NCBI GenBank assembly: GCA_016648135.1
Contig: JADDOH010011094.1
Location: 1 to 64,000, forward strand
From: Agrypnia vestita
Lineage: Eukaryota > Arthropoda > Insecta > Trichoptera > Phryganeidae
Reading direction: 5' to 3'
Length of the DNA: 64,000 nucleotides
In this document: positions 45,001 through 60,000 of the stretch, piece by piece
How positions within the stretch are numbered: position 1 is the first letter of the stretch
How the letters are laid out: each line of letters begins with the position of its first letter
Notes under the pieces: model-generated
Told to the model about the DNA's origin: nothing
The model's database searches: none
What the model saw: the letters and a program-made list of their open reading frames with translations, nothing else
Program-made: the position numbers and the translations under genes

Positions 45001-48000
45001 TTTTTTTGATATCTGCTGTTGTTACTAGATGGCGCTAGTTGTATTTTAAAAAGAGCTATTATTGTTTTTTAGTTTAATTTGTTTCATGTAATTCGTTTTT
45101 TATTTCACACAAAGAAACAAACCCCCGTAACACTACATTAAAAAGAGCAACTTTTATAATTTATGTATAATAATTACATATATGTACTGGCTTTTTTATT
45201 CCCTTTATATTAACTCGTGGCGTCTGCTTGCTTGCTTGCCGGCTTGCCGTCAAAAAAACTTTGGATCGATTTTTGACCCTTTTCTCGTGATCCAATCGAG
45301 CTGAAACTTAGCAAGTAGACTCGTGGCGATGATCAAGAAGATCTATCAAATTTTCGTTAAAAAAATTAATAATTATAGTATAATTTCGTATTTTTAGAAA
45401 TTTTATTGGTTTTTTCAAATTGGAATTATTCGAAAAGTTTGATTAGCAACAGCGGCGGCGGCCTGATAACGTCACGGAATATTTTCTAAATTTAAATTAC
45501 TCCGTCGGTGTACATAATAGTTACTTCACTACGAATGTCGAAAATCTAAATTGACTGACAAATATTTTTAGAATTTAATCTTCAAAGCATGAAGTGTCTT
45601 ATCAAAGCTCAAAACATCTGACATTTTAGAAATATATTAAATTACTGTAACTTTAGTGTTTTGTTATATGTTTTAATTCGTCTTTAATTGTTGTTATATT
45701 TTACAAAGAAAGGGAGTACATATAATAAAAACTTGGTTTTTATGGGTTACTTTTCTCAATTCATTTATTTAATAAATAAATTTTCTAATTATTTCAAGTT
45801 TGTATCAATAGACATATGTAAAAAAGAAAAAAAAATGGATTTTTGATATACATCAGATATGTATCCAAAAACCCAATTTTTTGATTTTTTAGTATAACAT
45901 AATATCGGATTTTTTCGAACCCTGAGAATGAAGACTTTTACTTGAAGATGGTTTGAAATATATAATGCTAACTAACTACTAACCAACCATCACACCGTTT
46001 CACCGCAGAGATAGGCAGAGAGGATCGAACACCATATTCTCACCACTTTTGCTTCAGCTACATTCGTACATCTTTGCATACAAGTTCTACGGTTGTTGAG
46101 ACTTTTAACAGGGCCATCCTCAAATACTTGTAGTATCTAATCACGCCAGGTCTTTTGCAGATGCCCTCTATTCCTGTTGTCTTCATATTAACCATCCTTT
46201 CCTCGTTCATACGTTCCACATGACCAAACCATCTCAGTACTCCTTTCTTTATTCCATCTACCATTCAACAGCTAGCATTACATTCACTTATAATTTGTTC
46301 ATTTCTCACTCTATCGACCAAATATTTTCCACAGAAGCATCTTAGTGACCGCATTTCCAACGCATTCAGTCTACTTTCATTCCTTCTTTGCCAATTCCAG
46401 ACTTCACTTCCATACATTAGGTTTGGCACTAAAACGCCATTATGTACCGCTTGTCTTGCTTCCTTTGACAGATTCAAATTGGCCATAATTGCATTTAGAG
46501 CACCATTTACTTTGTTTCCCGTAATCACTCTCTTTTCAATATCATTCTCAGTCTTGCCGTCTCTACTAAATATACTTCCCAAATACACAAATATATATTA
46601 ATATTTTAATTTTTATGAAAAATATTTCCTGCCAATAAATTAACTGTGTGAAGATAAATTTATGATATGCGTTGTGTCTTATTTCAGATGTATTGCTAAC
46701 AATGCCGGAGGCCAGGACCACAAAGTAGCTGTGATCTACGTCAACCCACGGCCCGATGTTCCGCCTCGTCAACCAATCTTGTTCATTAATCCTGCATCTC
46801 CAGTTGTGAAGGAGGGAGATTCTCTAACTTTAGTCTGCTCCTCTGATCAAAATGTTCCTTCCAATCTTATCACATGGACAAGGTATGCATGTGGATAATT
46901 CAGAAACATACTTTGTACTGTAAAGATCTCTACACTATTTAACTCTACGATGCTCACTACATTATTTCAACCCACTGCGTTGCAATATATTCAATATCAA
47001 CACTAGAATGTCTGCCTCCCTAATGTATCAGCGAATGTCAATACAGTATTTGAAGAAAGTTTTTTTTACAAGGCTCCCTTGTTTTTCCCGAAAATATTAA
47101 GATTGTGAATACATTGTCACTTTTTAAAAACATTGTTACTTTTAAAAAAAATGGTTAAGGGTGTTATGCTAAATGATAAAAGTGATATTCAAATGACTTT
47201 GGTACCCATTTTGTCATAGTCAGTTTGGACGCCCTACTTTTACTGTTGTGTTGAATAATAGCTACTTGTTATTTCTATCCACATTTTATATTTACAGTAA
47301 AACTCTTTTAATTCGAATCTCTATAATTCAAAATTTGCCATAATTCAAAATTTTTAAAACTCAAAGCCATGTATTTACCAGGGGACAAATAGCGCAGCAT
47401 TCCGCGCGGCATGTCGCATGAACATCTACGTTCATGTTTCGGAGACATGACGCGGTCATTTGACGTGTACACACCGGGACTCACATATTTTGTCGCGGAA
47501 ATGTCACCTGATGAGGTTATGATGATAGCTGCGATATCTATTTACACTTTGTCATTTAGTGAAAACGGGGTTCCGCGCAATTCGAAATGTTTTTTTGGGT
47601 CGCAATTTCAAATTAACGAGGTTTTATTGTAGTAAATTGAATATTATTAAAAACAAGGTCCTTTTTGCAAATAATTATTGTTTTCCACACGTCGCGGAAA
47701 TGTCGCCCTATGAGGTTACGATGACAGCTGCATATCCATTTATGTTAACGAGTTTATCGAAACGTAAGAGGAGAAAAAGGTGGTGGATGCAAAATTATTT
47801 AATGCAATGAGAAAGAAGGACGGATATTCTATGCGATCTTCGATCGATACAGCTCGATGAGTTCAAGAACAATTTCGTTTCCCCACATTATCATCTTGAC
47901 AGACACAGCGCATGCGTATTCACTTGTAAACAAACCACGTGGTACTGACGATCCGCGTAATGTCGCAGTGAGCTCGCTCGGGTACCGTGGGCATGGCATT

Positions 48001-51000
48001 GTTGCCACGGCATGTAGAAATGCCGCACTATGTTGTGGGCGACGTCGCGGAACAGTGCACGACGTTGCAATGTCACGTAGACTCTATGCCGCGCGTGCTG
48101 TTAAGGGACAATTTGTCCCCTAGTGAATACATGGCTTAAGTCCCAGAATGTTAATTTCATAGTATAATAACCCCGATAATTCAAAAACCCTGGTAATTTA
48201 TAAATCAAAATAATTTTTATTGCCTCTTGCCCTCTTGCACCATAAATCAATACATTTCGGTTCATATAATTCGAAATGATTTCTTGAAATATGCAAAAAT
48301 ATATAATAAGTTTTTTACAAAATTAATGGCTTCTTTCATGACTTTTACAATTTCCAGCGTATTTCGCAATTGCATCACAATTTTTTTCGTACCTTGAATT
48401 TCAAATTAACGGGGTTCCATATAATTCAAAATGTTTTTTGGGTTCTTTAAATTTCGAATTAACGAGGTTTTACTCTATATCAACAATTAATTTATTATTT
48501 TTATATAATATTTTGTTCTCACTATATTGTAAGCTGCTCATCAAACACATCAAATTATTAAGTAAACTCATTTTACACCAGACTAAATCTTTTTAAAGTG
48601 TGTGAAGGAAGATTTGTTGTTACCAAAGCAATGTTTCAATATTTTACGGTGGTAAGGCACCAGGAATGCAGAAATATCTTCAATTTGAGGGTTTTAAACA
48701 ATTGTTTGTAAGAATAAAAGTTCAAGTATTGAGTTACTATGACATCATTATTTGCTATTGGCATTGTATGACATTCTAAAGAATTGGTTATGCGTAATTA
48801 TTACAGAGATGGTGGATTCCTGCCACAAAACTTCCGGTCTGCCAATGGTCAACTTTTGATGGAAGCTATCCGGCCCGATGACGCGGGTATCTACCGCTGC
48901 TCAGCTGATAGGGCATCTCAACGTGTAGTGCCGGCCAGCGTGGTAGTTACTGTGCAGGAAACATATCGACCACCTCAAGTACCAGGTACAGTGACAGTAG
49001 ACAGGAAGAGATCAACAGTACCAGAGGGACAGAGTCTTATAGTCAAATGCGAACCACGAGGCAGCCCGCTGCCAATCATCAAGTGGACTAAGGTGATGAT
49101 TTATTATCATTTAAAAAAATGTATATTTCTAATTAATTTTTATATGTATGTACCACATTCATCTTTTACCCTTTCCCCTCCGCTGTTGTTAACTGACTTG
49201 CCTCTAATTATGAAAATATCTCTGTAAATATACAAAATACTTATCCATATTTTAAGTATTCTTACGTAATATAATATATTTAAGTTTTCAATAAAATTAT
49301 AACCAGTGCAAACCGATGCAAAGTTAATGTTTTTTGTGAAGAGTATAAGTGGTTGGTGTATGAAGGAAAAAAATCATTTAAATCGTTATTTTATTATCTG
49401 GTTTGTGCTTCTGGGGAATATGCCGTGTTTTTACAACCTTTTTTGTCAACGTTTTGAATCCCATTGCAGGGTCTATCATCAGGGCTGATATATTGTTTTG
49501 AATGTTGGTGTTGTAGTTGAGTATTGAATTGCAATACAGTGTCGAAAATAGGGTGAGAACGTTGTCTGTGTTGTGTTAAGTATTGGCTAGCAATACCTTG
49601 TCGAAAGCTTGGTGCTTCTGTGTTTCATGGCAATACCGTGTCAGAGTCATGTGTTTTCGTCATGTGTTGTGTGTATGTTTCAGGTATTGTCTGATCACTA
49701 TCTTTGCGGAATCTGCAACGAGATTGACCTTGAAGTACCGGATACCATTATGTTTTTAATTTGAGACTATCATATCTATTAATATTTATCGGGTGCTTGT
49801 AGATTTCGAGCGCTTCCTTGATAAGACGCGTATGCTGACTCTTAGGCTTTCCAAAAAATTTCGGTTCGAATGAAAAATGATTGCCGGTATCCAGAGCCGA
49901 TTCTTCGACATTAATATTACATTCGCACTTAATGCACTACTGAAAATTGACCAGTAAAAAGATGCTACATGAGTGCACCACAGCGTAAGACTGGCAGCCG
50001 GAAATAATAAGGTCAAGTTCAACAGGACAAATGCAGCCCCGCCCCCACCCCCTCCCCCATGTTTCGCACCATATGTACGCGCACTGTGTTCACTTTTTTA
50101 TACTTCTGCGCGTAGAGAAAGTTATTACACCATAGAGTGACTCACTAAAATTTCTCATTTTTGCATGAAAGTAAAATCTAAGGAATTTTGTCTCATTTTT
50201 GTATGAAAGAAAAATCTAAGAAATCTATAACTTTCAATAAAAGTCATAGAACAAAAGTTGTTGTTTATGATGCCAGTAATATAGGTAGTCCTACGTGGTT
50301 ATTAATGTTTTCCTATTAATTTTTTAAGTATTATTTTAATAATTCATATAAGTAAAAATGTCAAATATTCATTTTTTTCAGAATTAAAAATAGAAAAAAG
50401 TCTACATGTAGGTACACTGAACTTACAGCACCGGATTACGCGTTTCAATTTTTGAACCGTATGGAAAAGTTAATTACAACGTTCCGGATTCGAGTCATGC
50501 TGATGATTATATTTTTTCTGGGTGGTTCATATGAATGTGTTTTGCATAATACTTAATTTACACACATATCCTGTTTGTGTAAGATATCATAACATTAACA
50601 ATTGTATACATTTTTTTTTCTTTTTCCTTTTGCAACCCTTTAATTTAGAATTCAGAAGAAAAGACTAGAAAAAATTAGACATAACTAATTCATTCGCTTG
50701 AGAGGGAGGAAACGGTAAAGGATGTTATGATTAATAAACAAACATTTTTCCAGGATGCTTCTGCTTTCGGCCCAGGAGTAAGTCAACGAGGAAATGCTCT
50801 GGTTATTTCTAGTGCTAAAATATCTGACAGAGGTATATACGTGTGCGTTGGGTCTTCTCTTGATGGGGCCACCATTGCACAAGATTCCGCAATTATCGAG
50901 GTTGAAAGTAAGTACTACCAAATTAGATATTTTCAAAAAGTTATTTTTTTTATTTATTTTTTACCTTGAAATTATAAGAATTATTAGAAAAATCACTCAT

Positions 51001-54000
51001 TTGAAAAATTATAAAAATCAACTGAGTAATAACAATTCAAAGCTAGCTTGGTATGTGAATTTTTAAACGAATGACATTATTATTTTGCAATAATCTTGAA
51101 AGTCCATTTTTTAGATGTTGTAAATGATATCTCAAAAACTATTAGGCAATGTCTTACTAATAACATTATCTAATATGTAGCGTATGATTTTTTTGATAAA
51201 ATGTGCAGTTTGCTTACCATGAATTTTTAACCACTAGATTTTATTGACGAAAAAATAAAAATTATTTTCTAAGTGATTTCATTTTCAAAACATTTCATTT
51301 TTGGATGAACTACATCTTAGACATATCATAATTTAACAAGAAAATAATTCACTTTTCACTCGAACCCCGGCGATACGTTTATCTCCGCCAGCTGTGTCCA
51401 TTGTGGAGAATTACTTATGTGGGATAGCACTTTCCGCTATTTTGAAGTTTTCAAAACAATACGTTATTGAAAATATTAATCAATGTATGCAAAGTAAACA
51501 ATGATAACACAACAAAGTTTATAAGTGCAATAGTTACGTCTAAAAAAATAAGAATTATTACGTTTTCAATATTCTATAAGTTTAAAGCATCATAATATAC
51601 ATGGAATAGATTTTCCACATGAAACAGTAAAAATTAGAAAGGGAGTATAATAAAAACTTGGTTTTTATGGGTTAGTTTTTTATAAGAACGCCTTCAATTT
51701 TTGATACATATATAATTCAATTTTTCTAAAGGACGAGAAGCTCCTGTTGTGATGGTTTGGCCTGAAGGAGAACAATCTGTACGACCTGGCAGCTCAGCAC
51801 GTCTACAGTGCCGCATCCTCCAAGGTGCTCCTGATCCAGAGCTCATATGGTCTCGCCCATCTGGTCGCCCACTCTCTGCTAACACTCACTTGATGGTTAA
51901 CGGTGTTCTCAGGTAAAAAATATTTATTTATATTCAACCTTCCTCTATTGCATTATACTTTGTGTTACTTCTGGATAACCCAAACATTTGAATTAAATTA
52001 ATTTATTTTAACAATATAATGACCAGATTTTAAGTTTTACAATAATTGCAAAATAACTTTGTGGTAACATTATTTATATTAATAAAAATAAAACAATATT
52101 TATCGAATTATTAACATGTTTCGAGGTCAATTGTTCCTTCATCTAAATACAATGTACACTAAAAATTAAAATTCGAATTATAGAAATGAACAAAAAAAAA
52201 ATATGTGCAAATAACTAATTAAGGGCCGGTTGTTTAATCAGTAGAAATGGTAAGCTTTGGATTTTTGCTCTATCCACCAAAAAAATTTATGTTTTTTTTC
52301 TTAACTATTACCATTACCAATGATCAAACAATTAGCACTAATAACTAATGTGAAAATAAACCATATTTCTAAATAATCATATCAAGTTCAATAATTAAAA
52401 AATCCCAAATTCTGTACAAAACTTTCTATACCAATAATAAATAAGAAAATTATATATGAATAATAATGATAAAGATGATATTTGGTCCAAATACAAAATG
52501 TCCATGACAAAAATTTCACGCGATAAAATTATTATGTTATTATCCCAATAATAAAAATTTCATTGTCTGTCTGTCCGTAACTTATTTAAAAAAAAATATA
52601 TATTATAAAAATAAATAAATACTTATTTTTTAGAAACTGACATGTAAACATACATAATTTTTGACAGGTTACAGCTAATATAAATTTATACAGGTTATAT
52701 AAAATAAATAAAAATTGTGATCTTTAAGTTGTCTGTCACTGTAACCTACATCAACAGCGCTGATCGTAGGATCGTGCATGTCTGAAATGTACAAATCACA
52801 ATAGCAAAGTGTTGTTATAGCAGATCCTTGACTTTAATGTTTGAAAATAATAGCCAATTTTCAAAACTTTGATACAGTTGTATAGTAAACAATACTTCGA
52901 ATAAATAATAGTAATAACAATTTTATTTTCCAGCTTCACATCCATCAGTGTCAATGAAGAGGGAGTGTACACGTGTACAGGATCCAATATTGCTGGAGTA
53001 GGATCAGCAAACGCTACCATCAAGATTCATTCCCCACCAGTTCTGACCATCTACCCTGATACATTCATCAGTGTGTTACCAGGAAAAGAAGTTGTTTTGG
53101 AATGCCGTGCTTCAGGATACCCAGAACCAGTGGCTCACTGGGTTATGAGTAAGTAAATCGTAAAAGGGGATCAGTTAGAAGTCTGGAAGAAGTTGGGAGT
53201 ATCCAGGCTATATGTTAGATCAAATATTTTTTAGGGGCTTGTGAATTATTTCTAGATTCATAACATATTCATGGCGATTTTTGGTCCATTTTAAATTTCA
53301 AAATTGGGTCAACATTGTATTTTGTAGTTTCAATTAAAAAAAATCAATTTAATTTAATTTATAAGATTTTTGATGAAGTACCTGAAAGTATTATATAAAC
53401 TTACAAATCTTAATAGATCTTGGACTAGTGTGTTAAAAACTGTTAGAGATTTAGTACTTTTTCTGACTGTAATCATGTAATCAATTACTTCTACTGTAAT
53501 AATTGTAAATGTGTAATCATGTAATCATGTAATCATGTAATCAATAATGAATGACAAATGCATCAACCAACATACAGGATTGAGAAAAAACTAAAAATAA
53601 ATGTACGTAAAACAAATTTTAAGAAGACATTATAGTAAATATAATAAATCGGAATAACATTTTAGATTTAAACAAAAAAAATGTTTTTACATTTTCAGTA
53701 TAATTCATTGCAAAAAAATTAAGTTGCATTGTGGTATTTCAGTCAATCCTGAAGCAAAGATGATGGGCTCAGAAAGTCCTGGTGGTGCCATTCTAACCCT
53801 TCCATCGGTGGAAGAAGCTGATGATGGAACGTATGCATGTATTGGACGAAACGATGCTGGAACACAAGAAGAGAGAGTCCGTGTGACTGTTCAGAATAAT
53901 GAAATTGATTCCGAACCAATCCGTGGAGATATTTCTGGTTGGTTTATTTTAAAAAACATATAAACTATTTTAGATATTATTTATTGACACAAGTTTAGTT

Positions 54001-57000
54001 TCCTAATCACACCCCAAGTTCATTTTCCTTCCCATTTATTTTACTTTCTCTCCCCACTTACTCAAGTTACACATGTCTGATAATGAATATTCGAAGACAG
54101 AAGAAATATTCAAAAATAAAACTATAGTTGTTTATTTACATAAGAAACTAAGGCCCGAATTCAACGTGTTATTTTGTCTGAAAATTACGCTTTTAAAGCA
54201 CACCTTAACCTTTAAAACATCTAAGTCTGAATTTGGGCCCAAATACACCTGAAATATTTAAGTATATCTAAACTATGATTTAAATTGTAATAGCAATAAT
54301 GGCTGTAATCTTTCAATAAGTTAATTTTTCAAATATAAACTAAATGAAATATCATTTCCAAAGACAATCATAGATTGATCTCAAAATTAATTTTGTTATA
54401 TTAGTTCTCAAAAGAAAATTAATACATGTTATAATTGCAAGGCATCTATTGTGACATTTTTTAAGAACTCATTTGATAATGGTTTTCATTTAACCAGTTA
54501 TCATGATTTTTTTTATTTAAAGGAAATCTAAATCAATTGAGCATTTTACATTTCAGAGCAGTGACAATACTTTGTGAGTTTATTGTACCAAGATAATTTC
54601 AGTTGTATCTGATAAATATTTAAAAAAACTGAAATATTCCTACATTTCAATAATTAAAAGTGTTTTCCGTTAATGTTTTTATAGGTCCAGTTCCGACAAA
54701 AGTATCTATCTATCCCAACAATCATAATGTGAGTGCAATGATTGGCGATTCACTGAAAATAGAATGCAAAGGCTCTCGAAACATCAATGAAATTGTTTGG
54801 ACTAAGCTCTACACAGATGAATATCTAAATGTAGAGGTGAGATATGCTATTATTTAAAAAAAATATATAGCTTACATAAATACTATTTACTCTTTTTGTA
54901 TGCATTAATGGCAACATTTATAAAACTCAATAATTTTTGCAGTATCTAAATACAATTATCCAAGAGACTTACGATACTTATTTTATTATTTTAGTCATTT
55001 TCGGGTGGATCCAGGCTTCTATTGGACAACATCGGTCAACGAGACTCTGGTACCTACCGGTGTGAAGGATATGATAGGGAAGGCTCTGCGTCCATCGACG
55101 AGTTTACCCTAAATGTTTCATCTGGTAATTTTACATATTACTGTGATCAATTTCATGTACCATAAAGTAACCATATTATGAAATAAAATATTCCAGCATT
55201 AGTGATTCACATATGTAATTATATTTAATAATAATAATAATAAATTGCTTGGACATGCTTATTAGACCTAGAGGCAAGCATCCAAAGACTTATTAAGATT
55301 ATTGTATAATAAGTGTATCATTCCAGAAGACTGACAAGATACTTTAATGTGATTTTACAGAACTGGCACTTAGCTTAGGAAACGTACCCATACTACCTGA
55401 CCCACTTTTTGCAATTTTTAACCCCTCCTCCCCCTCAGTGACCACGTGTAGTATATTCCAAGACCCCCCCCCCCCCGCCCCTACAGTTTTCACATAGTAA
55501 TTCATAAATATAGTTTTGAATCATTTCTTGCTAACAAAAAGTTTAAAAAAAATTATTTGTCTTTATTAATACGGCCATATTATTAATAGTGACCTTAATT
55601 AATAGTGACCAGGGGAAGTATATTCCAAGACCCCCCCCTCCCCTACAGTTTTCACGTAGTAATTCATAAATATGGTTTTGAATCATTTCTTGCTAACAAA
55701 AAGTTTGAAAAAAATATTTGTCTTTATTAATACGGCGCGTTGAATGTAGGTCGAAAAAAATGCGAGATTTCCTTAGAGGATATTGACTAGGTGATAAATC
55801 CCCCCGCCCCTCATTGTAACCAAGCGTAGTATTTTGTAGATCCCCCTCCCCCCCTGAACGTGTCACGTAGTATGGGTACGTTCCCTTACTTTAATTAGTA
55901 AGAATATGTGGATGTAACATGAATCTGTATTATATTAAAGACAAAGTTAGAAAAAATCTATTGTTTGTGTTCGATAGGTGTGGTTCCACGCTACGTTCCA
56001 GTCATTCCTGCCCGACCTACTGTGGCAGTTCGAGACTGGCAACGCAATCCTCCAGAGGTACACTCGGCGCGCCTAGGAAGCTCTGTTAGCATGCCCTGCA
56101 TCACAGATCTCCCAACTCCAGTCACCTTCCAGTGGGAGAGGCCACATGCTCAGTTGCCAAGAAACGTGCAAACAAGATCTGTAAGCATTAACAATAATGT
56201 TTTCCATTTGTATTCTTATTATACAGAAAAATTATATATTTGAAAATATGTAATTATGACGGGATTCAAGTCAATCCATAATATTTAAATACACATCAGA
56301 TGAATCACATACCTTTACAGATTGATTACATTATAATATTAAATATAAGTACATGTGTAAAAATAAAAAATCCATAATGTGTTCATATTGTGGACTAGCC
56401 TATAACGCCTCTTTATAAATAACAAAAATAATATTAGTAAATATGATATGTACCTATTGCAATCAATCATTGTATGCATAATAGGACAATTTAATTATGA
56501 AATTATCTTATTATACAATGTACCTACGTTTGAAGATATAAAATATGTATATTAATAGTGTTATTTCTTTGTTCCAGCCCACACTACAGTTGAGTTCGCT
56601 CAGGGAAAGTGATGCTGGTCCGTATATTTGCCGAGTTAGCCACAGAGATATGAAAATGGAAAGCAGGGTCATTCTGAAGGTTACACACGTTGTGCCACGC
56701 TTTTCTGGTGAAGGATTCCTCGCTCTGAATAAACTCAAAGATGCCTATTTCTATTTCGATATTGAGATTTCAATAAAACCACAAGGTTTGTTATTTCGTT
56801 TCTACAAGGTTTCTTTCTAAAAATTGTTAAAATATGGGTATTTTTCTCGACTTTTATGCCTGTCTGATCTTACTTTACCTTCTACATTTTGCATAATTGT
56901 TTATGTTAACCATTTAAAAATTTATTTATTATTTTAGATTACAATGGAGTTATTCTGTACAATTCTGAGAAGGCCGGTCCTAGTGGTGACATGGTTTCGC

Positions 57001-60000
57001 TTTCTCTTCTCAATGGTATTCCTGAATTCCGTTACATTTTGGGATCTGGCTCAGCAGTAATTATCCGAGGAGACCGAGCATTAACACTTAATGAATGGCA
57101 TAAGATTAAGATCAGCAGGAGTCGTAAAGATGGTATGTGCATATTTTTTTGTTATTTCCATTAATTTGAAAGTATTTCTATTTGAGTTATCTACGACTGT
57201 AAGGCTTCAAGTATAATTTATAAAGTTTTATCCATCATTTGATTATAATGCAGGTTACATGTATGTTGATGGTGTTGGACCGTTCTCTGGATCATCAACA
57301 AACAAGCAACAAGGACTTGATTTAAGTGAGCCCCTTTATGTTGGTGGTGTACCAGACTATAACCAACTTCCTGAAGACTTCACTCCTCGAACTGGGTAAA
57401 TAAATATAATAATATTCTATAAGCAATTTTTTTTCTATTTCTTTTATTTGGCACCACTTTTTAACAAAAATACTTACATATAATTATTATTTTCTTTAGA
57501 TTTGTGGGATGCGTCGGTCGACTTGTCCTTGAAAGTGATGAAATATCTTTGATGAGTGAGGCTCAGGAAAAACAAAATATAGATCAATGCGACTCATGCA
57601 CTCCAAACTCTTGCCAAAATAATGCTGTTTGCCAGGTAAACTTTTGCACAATACAATCTTGTTTACTTATTCAAAATTAAAAATATAGCAAATTGGTTAG
57701 CAGACTTATGCCCATGTAAATAAATGAAAAATTTATTGATGCAGGAGACATATTTTAAAGATAGTCATTGAGAGTTGGTCATATATGAGTTGTAGAGCAA
57801 TTTTACTACAAGAATGTAAAACATGAAAAACAATTCTTTTCACTTTCTTAGAATTCTTAAAAAGTGTTATTTATTAATATCATTGAATGATTTGGCAGTC
57901 ACTTTGTGGTGCAACATTTTAATTTAAAATATAATAATACCTAATGATGACAGTCCCTGTCATCATCCTCTTGAAACTATAGTAGTAAAAAATTTTATGA
58001 GCCTTTTCACATCAAAATTTTGCAGAAAAATGGGTAACTTAAATTCAAATTATCATAAAAAAAATTTGCTCAAGAAACCATAAAACCTTACTTTACAATA
58101 ACAATTTAAAAAATTACAGTTTCATTAATATTTCAAGCAGATATCATGCAGACAGTGAGAAAGAAAACATTTATGGTTTTACATTTCAGCTTCAGATATT
58201 ACATAAAGCAAAAAGATATCAACAAACATTGAAGACAATAATTAACTAATTATTTTGTCAATATAAACAATTATTGAAGATAATTTTATTTCTATTATTG
58301 TAGGAAGCACTAACAGAACGAGGTTACGCTTGTCTTTGTCCCGAGGGCTATTCTGGTCTAGACTGCAGCAGGACTGGGGATGCTTGCTATCCAGGACTCT
58401 GTGGACCTGGCCGTTGTAAGGACACCATTGAAGGCTACACATGCACTTGTCCTATTGGATACGGAGGACAAAGGTAATTTTCATTGTAAATTTGAATTGA
58501 TTATTTATTTATTTATTCACCATCAGGCCGTTTCTCCGTTAGACAGAGAGGATAGAGCGTCACACTCTTCTGTCCTGACACAAAACTCCCGCCTCATCTA
58601 TATTCATTCTTTCACATTTTTGCATATAAGCTCTACGATTCTTGATGTTCTTCCTTAAGAAGATATTTTATGCCATAAGTGTTGAAATAAGAAATAATTA
58701 ATTATGTTATTATTTTATGCCATAAGTGTTGAAATAAGAAATAATTCATTTTTTTTTTTTTTTTAAAATAGAGATGTGAACACGGAATACATGTCACATC
58801 AATATTCTTACTATTTTCAAACTAAGCTAAACGCTTGTGCTATAAAAATAGGACTAACTTGCTAGTCTGGGCTGAGATTCGAACCCGCGACCTTTGGATC
58901 ACGAGGCGAGTGTCCTAACCACAAGACCAACAAGCTACTCCAATTATGTTATTATTATACAAACTAAGAAATATTTTGGGGTTTTATAAAATGTAATAGA
59001 AGTTTTTTTTTTGGACAGTGGAAAAAATATGTATATGCAGTAATTTATAATCTCTTTATATATATATAATATATATAGAACTTATATATATATATATAAT
59101 ATATATATAATATAAGTTTTTAATCATACAAACAAAATAAGTGCAGACTGATAGAGTGTATAAAAATAAAGGTTAAACAACAAAAATATTACTTGTATGA
59201 ATATATAATATAATTAAAATGTATAATTTGCAGATGCGAAACTCACATTGAAATTGAATACCCGGCATTCGGAGGGGGGGCTTTCTTGGCCTACGCAACA
59301 CCTAAAACATCTAAACATTTAAAGATGTCCCTAAGAATAAAACCAAGCTATCCCCTTAAGGATGGAATCATTCTGTATTGCGCTGAATCCAGGCATGGTC
59401 ACGGAGATTTCACATCATTAACTCTCAAGGATGGATACTTGGAATTCAGATTTGATTCTGGAACAGGTAAAATCAGAAAAAATATTTAAAGGTTCAGCAT
59501 TTTAAGTAAATTATTAAAACAAAGAACAAATTCACTACATTAAATAATTATAATTACGTCAGCTATATCTTGTCATGTCGTCACGTTACTTTGTTTTTTT
59601 TTTTTTTTTCGATTTTAAGACAAAGCGAGGTATTTTATGTAGGTACTTAGTGCAGTAATTGTATTATGAATTAACCTATATATAAATTGCATCGCCTAGA
59701 CAATCAATACGGCTCTGTTGATATATTTAAAGCTAGAAATTATATATACAAATATAAAAGACAAATCTTTGATTGTAAAGTTTGTCCACATACTTAATCT
59801 ATTATTTATTGTATTTATCTTGCCTTGCTAATTAATTTTTACTTCTTATTACTTATTGCTTTTATATTGTTGATATTCTTTCTTTTTTGTAATTTCCTGC
59901 TTAAGTACTTTGATAGCTATGCTATTTGAATACTTTATGTTACGTATAATGTAAAAGTCCTATTCAGGGCGCGTATCATTAATCAATAATATAATATCAA

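Noticed and set aside
47857..48123. 88-codon CpG-rich open frame on +
   Set aside because: Inside the transposon mosaic, Arg/Ala-rich from base composition only; no domain.
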